64,000 nt of DNA from Haliclona indistincta (lineage: Eukaryota; Porifera; Demospongiae; Haplosclerida; Chalinidae), in assembly GCA_964017065.1 (NCBI GenBank), contig OZ024783.1:7418391-7482390 (forward strand). Reading direction: 5' to 3'. Made by a program: the position numbers and the translations under genes. The notes under the pieces are model-generated. The model was not told the DNA's origin. It ran no database searches and was given only the letters and a program-made list of their open reading frames with translations. Of the stretch, positions 32,783 through 43,180 are shown one piece after another (positions within the stretch are counted from its first letter, which is position 1; each line of letters begins with the position of its first letter).

Positions 32783-33172
32783 AAATGGCTAAAGGCATAC
32801 AACAACTCCTTCTCTGTCATTTTTTTCTATGCAGTTGTAGAAAGCTTATGCTTGTGCGAGTATACAGGTACAGAAAATTGTGCACTGAAGAGACGCACAT
32901 TCCAGGTTTATCAAACCCGAGATTTGTGCATAATAATAACAGTTTAAAACAACTAACTTTAGTTAGACCACTTCTCAATCTGTAAATTTACACTGTGTAA
33001 CGCAGCCTACCTTCTACAAGCACTTGTATGTAGTCTTGTTTTTACAGCTGACTAGCCATTCCTTGCCGTTGTCAGCTGCAACCATGCGGCCAAATATTGT
33101 AACGCGGATGCGCCGCGCAGAATTGTATTACGTGAATTAATTGTAGTTACCAATCCCGTTATGTGTACTATC

Positions 33173-33713
33173 AGGAGCGCATAATGAGAGTGAGCGCGGT
33201 AAGAAGGCAGGAGCGCGACACTCCCACGCCGCACTTGATTAAAAATTGCAACTCCACACATGATGGCCGTGTTTCTAAAGATAGACTTGTGATGGCCGAC
33301 GGTACGCGTACGTACAGTTTCGTATTAGATGGAACTTGGCTGTTAGAGGCTCCTTGAGGTAAGCAACAGCTCGTAGAAGCTTTCTACACCCACAATGACG
33401 CGCAGACGATCTCCACGTGCTCGTATACCAGCTATAGGCCCACCATCACGGATTCGACTCGTTTCTTGCTTTAACAGTATCTACTCAAGCTAGCAGACAA
33501 GCATGATCGTCCTAGGTTAGTGGAAAGCTGCTTCTTACCTTCTAGAAGGCCAGTTCCATCTAATACGAAACTGTACGTACGCATACCGTCGGCCATCACA
33601 AGTCTATCTTTAGAAACACGGCCATCATGTGTGGAGTTGCAATTTTTAATCAAGTGCGTGGGAGTGTCGCGCTCCTGCCTTCTTACCGCGCTCACTCTCA
33701 TTATGCGCTCCTG
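33173..33713. mobile_element. MITE with about 175-bp inverted repeats, 8-bp target duplication
   Basis: The ends AGGAGCGCATAATGAGAG and its complement are flanked by GTACTATC (33165-33172, 33714-33721). The arms are nearly identical for about 175 bp. It is inserted in the right terminal repeat of the outer element. ORFs of 60-90 aa on both strands arise from the inverted arms and are not taken as genes. Confidence 0.85.
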
Positions 33714-33775
33714 GTACTATCTATGGATAATTCAATGGGCGGACAAGCCACGCCCACCAAAATGGATTTGTGAAC

Positions 33776-34085
33776 TGAATGGCTCGTGGTGAGCAAACGT
33801 ATGCATGCGTTTTTGCGTACAATGTTCAGTTTGTCAGTTACAAGGCTGCGAATATTTAGGCAAAGTGACCCGCTCCGCTTGTCCGCCCTCGCACCTCCCA
33901 CCCACCCTGGTTGCTACCTTTAAAATGACTATGTCGTAAAACATTTGGGTCCCTCGGCCCTCTAGCTCCACCCTAGGACCGCCCAGCAGTTAGTAAAGTC
34001 GCCGTAGAGTACTAGATGGTGAGCCAGAAAAAAACAGCACGCAAATTGAGCCGTTTCTCTAGTTCGTCGTGAAGTCCCTTAATAC
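33776..34085. other. End of duplication copy 1, no gene seen
   Basis: No gene seen. The junction with copy 2 lies near 34085, where similarity to 12951 begins. No transposon end is evident exactly at the junction. Confidence 0.5.
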
Positions 34086-34424
34086 GGCCAACTTGGACCT
34101 CTCTGAGAACACAAGCGCCTATAGTTGACTATCTAGATGCTTTTAGATTCCAACTGAACAGCAGGACTGGTCTAAAGTTGCGTAGACATCTCGAGAAAAG
34201 CCTATCTAAGCCTACAGCAATGTTCACTCAGTTCACATGTTCATGGTCACGCCCACTTGGCACACCTTGAGGTCAGTACATTGTTGTCTTCTGCTTAGCA
34301 GTGCAGTTTCAATAGCAAGCAGGTTGGCTTTAGCTGCAAAGCTCCTTCTGCAAACCACAACTAAGGAGCTAACTTTACAATGCATGGCATGCACGCTGAG
34401 GGTTTCGTGAAATCTGTTCATTAT

Positions 34425-34619
34425 ACTGGTGCTGATGATAGTGATACTGAGTGTTTGCCTGTGCTACAAAGTAGACCCAACACCAAGTTTCGTGTTGTAA
34501 TTAAACAATAATAAACAATAATTAGTATTATTCTACCTATAATTTTTAGAGCCAAGAATGAAGCATTGTGTGTGCTCAACCGAGCTACTGATGATCACGA
34601 GATGATGCAAAAGAATTAA
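34425..34619 (+). pseudogene. Ig-like family relic, copy 2
   Basis: Counterpart of 13258-13443: membrane-segment coding end, intron, and tail exon (KNEALCVLNRATDDHEMM). No Ig domain. Confidence 0.6.
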
Positions 34620-34764
34620 ACATAATACCTTTATGACACAGTAGCATAATACTTGCACATTTCAATACTGTTTATAGCATATTACATGCAGTTTCTGTTT
34701 CATGTCTCATGGCAAAAGAACCAGCTTGTGGTGACACCATAGTTTTTATTGATGCAATTTCAAG

Positions 34765-34864
34765 TGCAGTTACTACTAGCAGTGTAGTTACTACTAGTGT
34801 AGTTACTGCTAGCAGTGTAGTTACTACTAGTGTAGTTACTTCAAGTGTAGTTACTACTAGCAGT
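34765..34864. repeat. Short minisatellite (AGTGTAGTTACTACT-type)
   Basis: About six imperfect copies of a 15-18-bp unit (TAGTGTAGTTACTACTAG). Copy 1 (13505-13540) has only about one and a half units. The flanking frame would read as Ser/Thr/Val repeats, but no gene is supported. Confidence 0.75.
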
Positions 34865-34979
34865 ATGCAATGCAAAATCCTTATAGTTATTTCCCTGATG
34901 CAGAGTGCTTTTTACTCCATAACTGTGGGTGTGCTGTGTGGTCGATTTAGAGGCTGCTTACTGTGCCGGCTTAGAGAAT

Positions 34980-35994
34980 TTAGAGTATAGCTCAATGTTA
35001 TTGACCAATCAGATTTATTAGATCCGAGGATCTATTTGCTGTAGAGACCATCCGCGAACGGATAGAGTCCATCCGCCGCACAGATAGAGTCCTTCCGCGA
35101 ACAGATAGACCACAGTTTGCTTAGTGAGAGTGCATTCATAACAAGCCATAAAAATTGTTATTAGAGACCTTTAGATTCACGTTACGTGTAACGTGTATCC
35201 TGTAACTCGCGTTTGGCGTTACAGGTAAAATTCTGTAGGTGATTTAGATTCTGAAAATACTTGTGGCTAGGCAGCTACACAGGAAGACAAAGAGCGATCA
35301 GAATTCCAGGTTTTGCACCAAGACATGGCTTTCATATGCTAGAAACAACTGCCAGAACAAGTTTGTTGCCAGAGATGAGCTTCCAGCGGTGCCAGCGGCG
35401 AGTGAATCTACGGTTGCTCGTGTTCAGACGAGTGCTGCAGATGACAGACAGCGCATATCTGCGTTTTAACTAGTCCAACATGTAGACCAGGCATCAAGCC
35501 ACATGTTTAGCTATAGCAAACGTGGAGCTGACATAATCTCGAGCAACAGGATCTACAGGGAAACGGCCGACCTGTAGACGGGGTGCTACACGTTCAGAAC
35601 GGGGGAATTGACGCGTACTCGAACGTGTGGCGATGCTCACGTGATCATCTACACGTTACAAGTTACACGTATGAAGGAAAACGTGTAAATCTAAATGTCT
35701 CTATTACAAGAACACGTGATGTGAGGCTTGTACACGTGTGAGCGTGAGTGAGTTCCCGAAACTAACTTTTTGTTGCGTCAGAAAGCTACTAGCAGACGCT
35801 AAAGCGATGGCGGAAGGATGGTAGGAGACGAGACAGAGTACCAGCAAGGTGTAACAAGACACGGAAAGCCGTTTAGCGACGTACTCTAGCTAAACTCGCC
35901 TGTGTTTTCCCATCGCTGAAGGCCGTGTTCTTTACAAAACATTTGCGCAGCGTCGAAAATTCCTTGTTGGATAGCAACGGTTGCTATACTCTAA
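34980..35994. mobile_element. Copy-2-specific insertion with TIRs, containing a nested MITE
   Basis: Ends TTAGAGTATAGC (34980-34991) and GCTATACTCTAA (35983-35994); copy 1 reads straight through here near 13652. Near the left end are about 22-bp tandem repeats (AGAGTCCATCCGC and AGAGTCCTTCCGC). A nested MITE (35162-35703) has ends TAGAGACCTTTAGATTCACG and its complement. A hairpin GTTAGAGACC...GGTCTCTAAC follows at 35999-36039. No gene seen. Confidence 0.65.
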
Positions 35995-36106
35995 GCCGGT
36001 TAGAGACCTCGGCCAACGGGATCTACGCGGTCTCTAACCTATACATAGCTACTTGTTATGTTGCATAACTCGGCACTTGCAAACAACTTGGTGGTTGGCA
36101 CAGGGG

Positions 36107-36703
36107 TTAACCCTTTAACTACTAAATTATCTTGTTGAAATTTTAACCTCGTAAATGCTGACCACTTCTATCGTGAATATCTCGTGTGTCTTTTGTGCTA
36201 CTGGTCTCAAATTTGCGTCCTTTTATGCCAGTGGGTAGCCGCAATTGCCCACACTCAAGTCGGTCGATATGCCCCTCCCACTTCGAAATTGAAGACGATA
36301 AAGTGCAGCGACCTCGTCAAATTTTGCTCAAAGTTAGTACTTTGGTGCTGGCTACTGAAACGTACATGTAAATAGCAGTGGTTTTGGTCAATGTAAAATG
36401 TAGCCCAGATCATAGAGAATGCGCAAAAATGTGTTTTCCGAGCACCCGAAGCCATAAAATGTCCAAATTTTCTTGGCAGCCATTTTGTTTTCCCTAAAAT
36501 GTTGTTGATTTTGCACTGAAGCCATAGAAATGCCGAAGCCAATACGTTTAGCGCAGGGGGCGCGCTGAAAACTGGTCAATTTTTCGGTCATTTGTATTCT
36601 TCGATTTGGCTTAATTTTGGGATATTTTAGCACTTTTTCATTAAGTTATGCTGTCTGAAGTATGTATGACGCAAAATTGCGTCATTAGGGCTTAAAGGGT
36701 TAA
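36107..36703. mobile_element. piggyBac-like MITE, copy 2 only
   Basis: TTAACCCTTTAACTACTAA at the left and CTTAAAGGGTTAA at the right, inverted relative to 23676-24274. Copy 1 shows the same flanks joined by a single TTAA (13727-13730: AGGGGTTAACACC). The TTAA duplication is therefore directly demonstrated. Confidence 0.95.
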
Positions 36704-37186
36704 CACCAGTCTGCACTATTTGTAAACAATACTCAAAATTAGATTTGATAGAGAAGTTCGATGTTGACTAAGTGAAATTATGCAAACAGAGACATAACAT
36801 ATGCATCTGACCCCTTAATTAAAGGGTACATGCACTACAGTCCCAACAAGAGGTTAGTTCTTGTTACTACAATTCTATAGACTAAAGGGACAGGAGACTA
36901 TGAGTCTGTATGGCACTGCTTGAGTGATGATGGCCCTATACTGGTAAACCAGTGACATGCAGAGATCAATAATATTGCACATGATATTACTGCAAAGTTC
37001 CTATCAAGATCTTCGACATATCCACACTTGCACTAGTGTGTTGTAGAGGGAAGGTCCCCTTGTTTATCATATCAATCATCATTGTGTGGGCAGGATGTGG
37101 TTAGAAAAATGTGGTAGCCTGTGCAATGCACATGCATATAAAGCTCAACAGTAATGGTACTGTAGTACTCAGTAATAGTAGTCATA

Positions 37187-38115
37187 ATGAAGATGCTTCT
37201 AAAACTGGTTGCTTGTATAGCACTGCTTGTAAGCAACACTGCTGCTCAGAGTGTAAATGAAAGTGAGTTAAGTTTGTGTGTATGTATAAACATAGGTCTC
37301 ATTGCAAATGTTTCTAGCTTGCTCAACACAGTATACAGCTCAGCCTCCTACTGCACTTAATTGTGATCCCTTCGGAGGCATTATTGGTCTATCGTGTCGT
37401 ATTCATCAAGACAATGGCTTTGGCAATGTGACCTGGTACTGGTCTCGCTGTGATCAAGATGCTGGTGTCAATGGCACAGCTATATTGCTTGAAGACAGAA
37501 GTGACGTTTACGGAGTAGAGCAGTATTTCTTTTCTGGTAACGTCACCTTATCTAATTTGATATTTTTAGTCACAAATGCTACTTTGGGCTACTACTGGTG
37601 TGAGGTCAATAGTTCATCCTCTAGACCTTCTGTTATAACTCCTGTGCTACAAGCAACCAATACATCACTACCAGAATGTACTATCTTATCAGTCGGTCCC
37701 AACCATAACATAGGTTCAGAGTGCGCTGCTATGGGCTCGCCCATTGTCTTACCTCGTGTACCACTACCATCATTTTGCCCTAATGGTACCACAGACCTGA
37801 ACCCTCCGACTCCAACTCAGAACACAACTCAGGATACTCCAACTCCAACTCCAGATATTCCTAGTGAAACAATGTCATTGGCACTAACAGCTACGTCAAC
37901 ATTGCTAGCAGTGTTTGGTGCTTTCATCATTGTACTGGTGCTGGTGATAGTGATACTAAGTGTTTGTCTGTGCTACAAAAGTATACAATCCAAAAGGTTA
38001 GCGATAAAAAATTATGTGTGCAATAAAGTGTTTACGAGTATTCCATTAAATTTATTGCAGAAAGTCTTCAATTGAGATGCACGACAAAGAAATACTAACA
38101 AATACTAACAACTAA
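37187..38115 (+). CDS. Ig-like type I membrane protein, copy 2 allele/paralogue
   Basis: Exons 37187-37262, 37318-37996 and 38061-38115 give a 269-aa protein that matches the product of 14230-15159 except for a few residues, for example SVNE for SGNE after the signal peptide and GLSCRIHQ for GLVCRIHQ at the first Ig Cys. Signal peptide, single V-like Ig domain, Thr/Pro stalk, membrane helix and short tail are all kept. Such few changes fit an allele or a very young duplicate. Confidence 0.85.
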
Positions 38116-38250
38116 ACTATACTTGTCATGTACATGTTAATTAGTCAACGGTAGAAATAATTTATTATTATACCTTGGTAAACTTGTTATGTTGTAGTCA
38201 ATCGTCATTCATAGATGATCATTTTTCTGCATACTTAAAAAATCTATGTC

Positions 38251-38910
38251 ATGCATGGTTTTACAAACCAACAGCCGCAAAGGGAGAAGGAAAAATAGCT
38301 GAACTTAGTGAATATTTTCAGAAAACGGAATGTATAAGTAAAAAGGAATTCTAGTTGGTGCAGTGTATTATAAGACACTGCATGCTGCACAAGAAAATTG
38401 TTGGTCAAGCAACCTGCAATCAGTACAGCGGTTTTCCGAGATCTTGCAATACTGTACCGTCAAGCGTCACACGCATGCGTGTTCGTAACTCTGTCTGTGA
38501 GAAGATAACAATTGTGTACACTCGCAGAGAAGTTAGAAGTAGACGTCTACTACTTCCTTCCACCGTGATTCGAGCTGCCTAGCTGTCACAAGAGCTCTGA
38601 GAGCTGCATCCGTTCCTCTTGAGATCACATTGCGCATGCGTAGTCCTCGTTTACGGTCGGCCGATGACGGTTGATTGTTGCAAGATCACCGCGCTGTATG
38701 TGGTACACTCAGCGCATGCGCAAGGGTTACGGTACTTGGTCTGTCGTTCGTCCATTCGTTCATTCTCTCCATCGAGCTACAGAGACCATCGCTCACTTCT
38801 GAACTCGGTAAAGGTAACAGGCTTAAAGGTAACAGGCACGACAATGGCTTGCAATGTGACTCGTGGATTTTGCTAAAGTGCTTTCGTCAGTTGTCGAGTT
38901 ATGCATGGCT
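38251..38910 (+). repeat. 3' flank repeat of the Ig-like family, third copy
   Basis: Nearly identical to 15295-15955. No gene seen. Confidence 0.7.
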
Positions 38911-39258
38911 GCCCTTTAACCCTTTAAGCCCCAATGACGCCATTTGGCGTCATACATACTTCAGACAGCATAACTTTATGAAAAAGTGCTAAAATATCCA
39001 AAAATTAAGCCAAATTGAAGAATACAAATAACCGCAAAAAATTGACCGGTTTTCAGCGCGCCCTCTGCGATAAATGTATTGGCGCCGGCATTTCTTAGTC
39101 TCGTCCCCAGACCACACCCTCGCCTATCGCGAGAGAGGGTCTGGTGACTTTAGTTGCACTTTCTTGGGCTTTTCGTGTAATAAAGTTACGTAACACTAAT
39201 GAATCCTCATAAATGTTGGAATTTGCACCTGCTAATACACACAAGTGTCTGGTATGTA

Positions 39259-39867
39259 CAGTGTTCCACACGAAGAGAGGGAATTAATGTTAGGAATGTA
39301 TGACGTCACGTCAATAGCAACAATACATTATAGCAAACAAAATGGCCGCCAAAAACCTGCTCTCTTGCAGAGTGAAGTCGCGCTTGTCGCTGTATATGCT
39401 TCTACAGACGCTAGGTGAGATCTACTTTCATGATTAATGTTTTGGCATTGCAGTCATGAAGTTTTTGAGCTTAACTACCTGTAGAACTGGAATTCCTGTC
39501 CCTAACGTTTGGCTCGTCGTGAACGGTCAACTTTTGCTCTTTGCCGCCGATGTAGTACTGATTGGGACCAATCCAGCTGACAACAGATAAGCATCCGATG
39601 TGAAAGCATCAATGCAGCGATGACGGAGCTTAACTACCAGTAGTCCCTGAGATTCGCTCCCTAACGTGTTTTTTTTCCAAATGGTTGCCTGTCTTTCACA
39701 TTACTGTCACGTGAGTGTCATCTGACGAGAAGCCATATAAAGCACAAGATTCAGTAAGGATAGAGGATCAAAATGATACATACATCATAACTCTAGGACA
39801 TATGATTCTAGAGAAATCAAGCAAACTGTCAACACACAATTATTCCTTCTCTTCGTGTGGAACACTG
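39259..39867. mobile_element. Tc1/mariner-like MITE, copy 2
   Basis: Counterpart of 16303-16909, TA on both sides, two extra T near 39675. No coding capacity. Confidence 0.85.
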
Positions 39868-40147
39868 TAGTTGCGCGTTAGACGAGGGAGGCAATCTACG
39901 AAGGCGAAGACGTCTAGACAGCAGGCAGAGTAGCAAAACATAGACTCTTGCCTTCTCCAGTCGGGAGGCAGACGAAAACGTCTTTCCCCTTGACAAACTC
40001 AGTAATAGCAAGGCGCTGATTGTCTGTCAGACTTTCATAACCGATGCTGACAAATGCAGCTCTGATTGTACGGTCAAGAACTTCAGGCAAAAGACTACAG
40101 TCATATCTAAGTATCTTCAACGCCAACATTCTATCGATGTGGTTTGT

Positions 40148-40630
40148 TTGTGTGTCAAGAGAAAATTTCAAGCTTCTAACGGTATTACCAAAAAGTGGTG
40201 GCACGTTGTTCGAGGCTCAAAAGCTGACATTGAGCTCCTTGATTTAGGCTGGAGCAAAATTAAAATTCAAACTGGTTGGAAACTTCAGCCTCTACTAAGT
40301 TTCGCTACAACCATCTCAGCCATTCCTGTTGCCAGCTTAGAAGCTTCTGCTGTTCCTTCTACTGTCTCTGCTGGCACTGGTATTTCTGATATTACACAAA
40401 CTGCAGTTTCTAAAGCTCCAGTTTCAACACCCAGTCGGTCTCTTGAGTTTCCTGCTCCAAAATCTATTTCCTTGCCTCCAGTTTCGGTCCCTGCTGCTTC
40501 TGTTCCGGCTCCCGCTACTCCTGGTCCTTCCAGTCCTTCTGTACTTACACCTGCTAGTGTAAATGCTTCTGGGTCTACTGAGACTGGTTCTTTTTTGTCC
40601 ATCCCCAGAGCTCCATTGCTTCCAACTTAA
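40148..40630 (+). pseudogene. LINE ORF1 C-terminal part (Pro/Ser/Ala-rich)
   Basis: A 5'-truncated frame ending at 40630. A short WWHVVRGSKADIELLDLGW-like start is followed by a long Pro/Ser/Ala/Val-rich region. No nucleic-acid-binding motif is visible in what is left. It is placed as ORF1 by position upstream of the endonuclease. Confidence 0.55.
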
Positions 40631-40644
40631 ACCTAGATGAGTCA

Positions 40645-43180
40645 AACATTTTTTCACGTGAGTCTAAAAATCTTAATATTTTGTACTTCAATGCTAGAAG
40701 TGTGCTTCCTAAATTGGATGAGTTATGTCTAATTGCTGGTTCTTTACAACCAGATGCTATTTGTATTGTTGAATCCTGGCTTTCTGCTGACATTACTGAC
40801 TTTGAAATTGCCATAGATGGCTATGTAGTTCACAGGGCAGACAGGAATAGACATGGTGGTGGTGTTCTTGTGTATGCTAAGAACACGTTTTTATGTAAAG
40901 TTATCCCTCATCAACATGACCCTCTTGAAATCATTACCTTTTCACTGCATTCTGGTGTCAACAAAGTCTGTTTTTCTCTTTTTTATCGGCCTCCTGACAG
41001 TCCAGCAGATTATATTGATACTTTATTTTCATATGTCCAGTTCATCCAATCAAATTATTTTTGTACCAGCTACATTTTACTAGGTGATTTTAACATAAAT
41101 TTTTGTATTGACTCACATCCTTTGTACAACAAACTTAATGCTTTGTTTGACTGTCTTGGTCTGTGTCAGGTTGTCAATGAGCCCACCCGTATATCTACCA
41201 CTTCTTCTACCATGATTGATTTAGTTGCAATGTCTTTACCCTCTGCCCTGGTCTCTTGTACTACTATTTCTTCTTTATGTAACTCTGACCATCTAGGGCT
41301 TCATTTAAGTTTGCTCTGGCGTTCTAATCATTCTTCCCAGAAGCGTCCTTCTCGTGTGATCTGGCGTTACAACTATGCTGATTGGGACAAAGCTCATGAT
41401 CTCCTCGAAGATGTAGACTGGGATTCTCTTTTGCTACAAGTGTCTGACATAGATCAAGCTTGGCTAATCTGGAAGAACACATTTCTTAGCATTATGAATG
41501 AGTGCATTCCTAGAGCCATTCTGCCTAACAGAGTTAATCGCCCTTGGCTAACCAAAGACCTCCTGCAAGCTATGCGCAAAAGAAATTCATTATACAAACA
41601 GGCTAAGGTTACTGGAAGGTTTGATGAATATAAACGTCATAGAAATATGCTTGTCGGGCGGCTCAGGTTTGCAAAAAAATCCTATTTTTGCAGAATCAAT
41701 GCTGACAGCACTAAATCCTTCTGGAAGACTTGTAGGCTTCTGTATAAGCAGTCTAGTTCTGGTGTTCCTGTTTTGTCTGCACCTGATGGTTCTTCTGTCT
41801 GTTCAAATCTAGGTAAGGCTGCTCTTCTGAATGAACATTTTGCTAAGTGTTTTAATCATGCTGTTCCCCCATTGGTTCCACCAACTGCTAATGGTGCTGC
41901 TCTCCCAGATGATTTTCTTTGTTCTGAAGAATGGGTGTTGAACAATCTTGCCTCTCTTGATGTTACAAAGGCTAGTGGTCCTGATGAGGTGTCAGCCCAT
42001 ATGCTTAAATTTACTGCTGTTAGCGTCAGTCCTTCCATCACCACTCTTTTCAATATGTCTCTTTCTCTTGGTTGTGTGCCAGCTGAATGGAAAGTGGCTC
42101 GTGTCACACCTGTACCCAAAGTTTCTAAACCTACTCTACCAGATCATTTTCGACCTATCTCCCTTCTCAGTATCCTTAGCAAAATTCTTGAGAGACACAT
42201 CTGTATCTTAATTCGTGATCATCTTACTTATCATAGTCTTCTCTCTGATCACCAATGGGGTTTTAGGCCTGGGAGATCTACAACATCTGCTCTCTTATCC
42301 ACCTTGTCTGACTGGCATGACGAGCTAGATCATGGTAACGATATCTGTGCTGTTTTCTTCGACTACCGGAAAGCATTCGACTCAGTTCCTCATTTGCCTC
42401 TTGTGGAGAAGCTCATGGATTTCTTTCTTGACCCTTCTATTGTTACGTGGATCACCAGCTACTAACAATTTTTTGACTCTAAACTCTGCTAAATGCAAGG
42501 TCATGGTCGTTAGTAGGAAGAAATCTCCATACTATCAACCTCTTTTATTGAATGATGTAGCTGTTGATCGGGTGGAGTCGTTTAAGTATCTTGGCATAAA
42601 TATTTCTCATGATCTCACATGGTCATTTCATATTAGTAAGATCTGTGCTAAAGCTCGTCAATCTCTGGGTCTTCTTTACAGGCAGTTCTATGAAAAATGT
42701 GACTCCAGGTCTCTCCTTAAGCTATATACCTCACTGGTCAGGCCTCTTTTAGAATATGCTTGTCCCGTTTGGGCTCCTCATGCTCAAAAGGATATCTATT
42801 GTATTGAGCGTGTCCAAATGCTTGGGGTCAAGATCATCACTGGTGAATGGAACATTGTCTATCATGACGGTTTGGTCCGACTTTCTTTGGACACTCTTGA
42901 AAAGAGAAGGCTTGATCTCTCACTATGCCTCCTGTATAAATATGTTCATTCCATGTGCTTTTTTCCAGCCAATTTTATTTCAAGAAAACGTAATTCAGGG
43001 TACAACCTTCGTTCTCCTCATCCTCTTCAGCTCGAGCAGCCATTTGCCAGAACTAATTCTCATCTGTTTTCCTTTATTCCTCGCTCTGTCTCTATCTGGA
43101 ACTCTCTTCCTTCTTCTATAGTTCTGGCGTCTTCTCTAAACTCGTTTAAGTTTTTATTGTCCAACCATAATTATTCTTAG
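40645..43180 (+). pseudogene. LINE ORF2 (endonuclease and reverse transcriptase), catalytic part deleted
   Basis: It starts with an apurinic-type endonuclease (ILYFNARSVLPKLDEL, CIVESWLS, LLGDFNINF, SDHLGLHLSL). The reverse transcriptase follows, with ASGPDEVSAHMLK, FRPISLLSILSKILER and DYRKAFDSVPHLPLVEKL. At 42465 the frame stops at WITSY and resumes out of frame with NNFLTLNSAKCKVM, so the segment with the SGVPQGS and YADD motifs has been deleted. The C-terminal part (FKYLGINISHDLTWS, LVRPLLEYACPVW) is intact. It resembles CR1/Jockey-group LINEs. It is dead. Confidence 0.88.

Larger units (their letters stand above)
24275..33775. mobile_element. Outer two-gene TIR element (340-aa gene plus P-type transposase), with insertions
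   Basis: Left GATAGTACACATAACGGGAT (from 24285) with CATCCGCGTTACA further in, and right the complements (CCCGTTATGTGTACTATC near 33155-33172, TGTAACGCGGATG near 33098), form long imperfect inverted repeats. Between them lie the 340-aa gene (+) and the P-type transposase gene (-), convergent, plus inserted foldback elements, a palindromic MITE and an 8-bp-target MITE. The left end continues beyond the nested insertions to about 17826. Confidence 0.65.
12951..34085 (+). repeat. Large direct duplication, copy 1 (about 21 kb)
   Basis: It starts near GCCATCTTGGACCTCTCC at 12951 and runs to the start of copy 2 at about 34086, where GCCAACTTGGACCTCTCTGA repeats. Order and content agree throughout with 34086-63999, with only scattered base differences and several whole-transposon differences. 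Copy 1 alone has the hAT-like MITE at 21393-22159. Confidence 0.9.

Noticed and set aside
33052..33901. Plus- and minus-strand ORFs with the same peptide (for example MRVSAVRRQERDT)
   Set aside because: They come from the two inverted arms of a MITE, not from genes.
36186..36633. ORFs of 61-95 aa repeated at 17416-17685, 23775-24195, 43519-43788 and 49093-49513
   Set aside because: They lie inside the piggyBac-like MITE and recur only because the DNA repeats; no domain, signal or codon pattern supports a protein.
40285..40657. Minus-strand ORFs rich in Gly/Thr/Glu
   Set aside because: Antisense of the low-complexity LINE ORF1 region.
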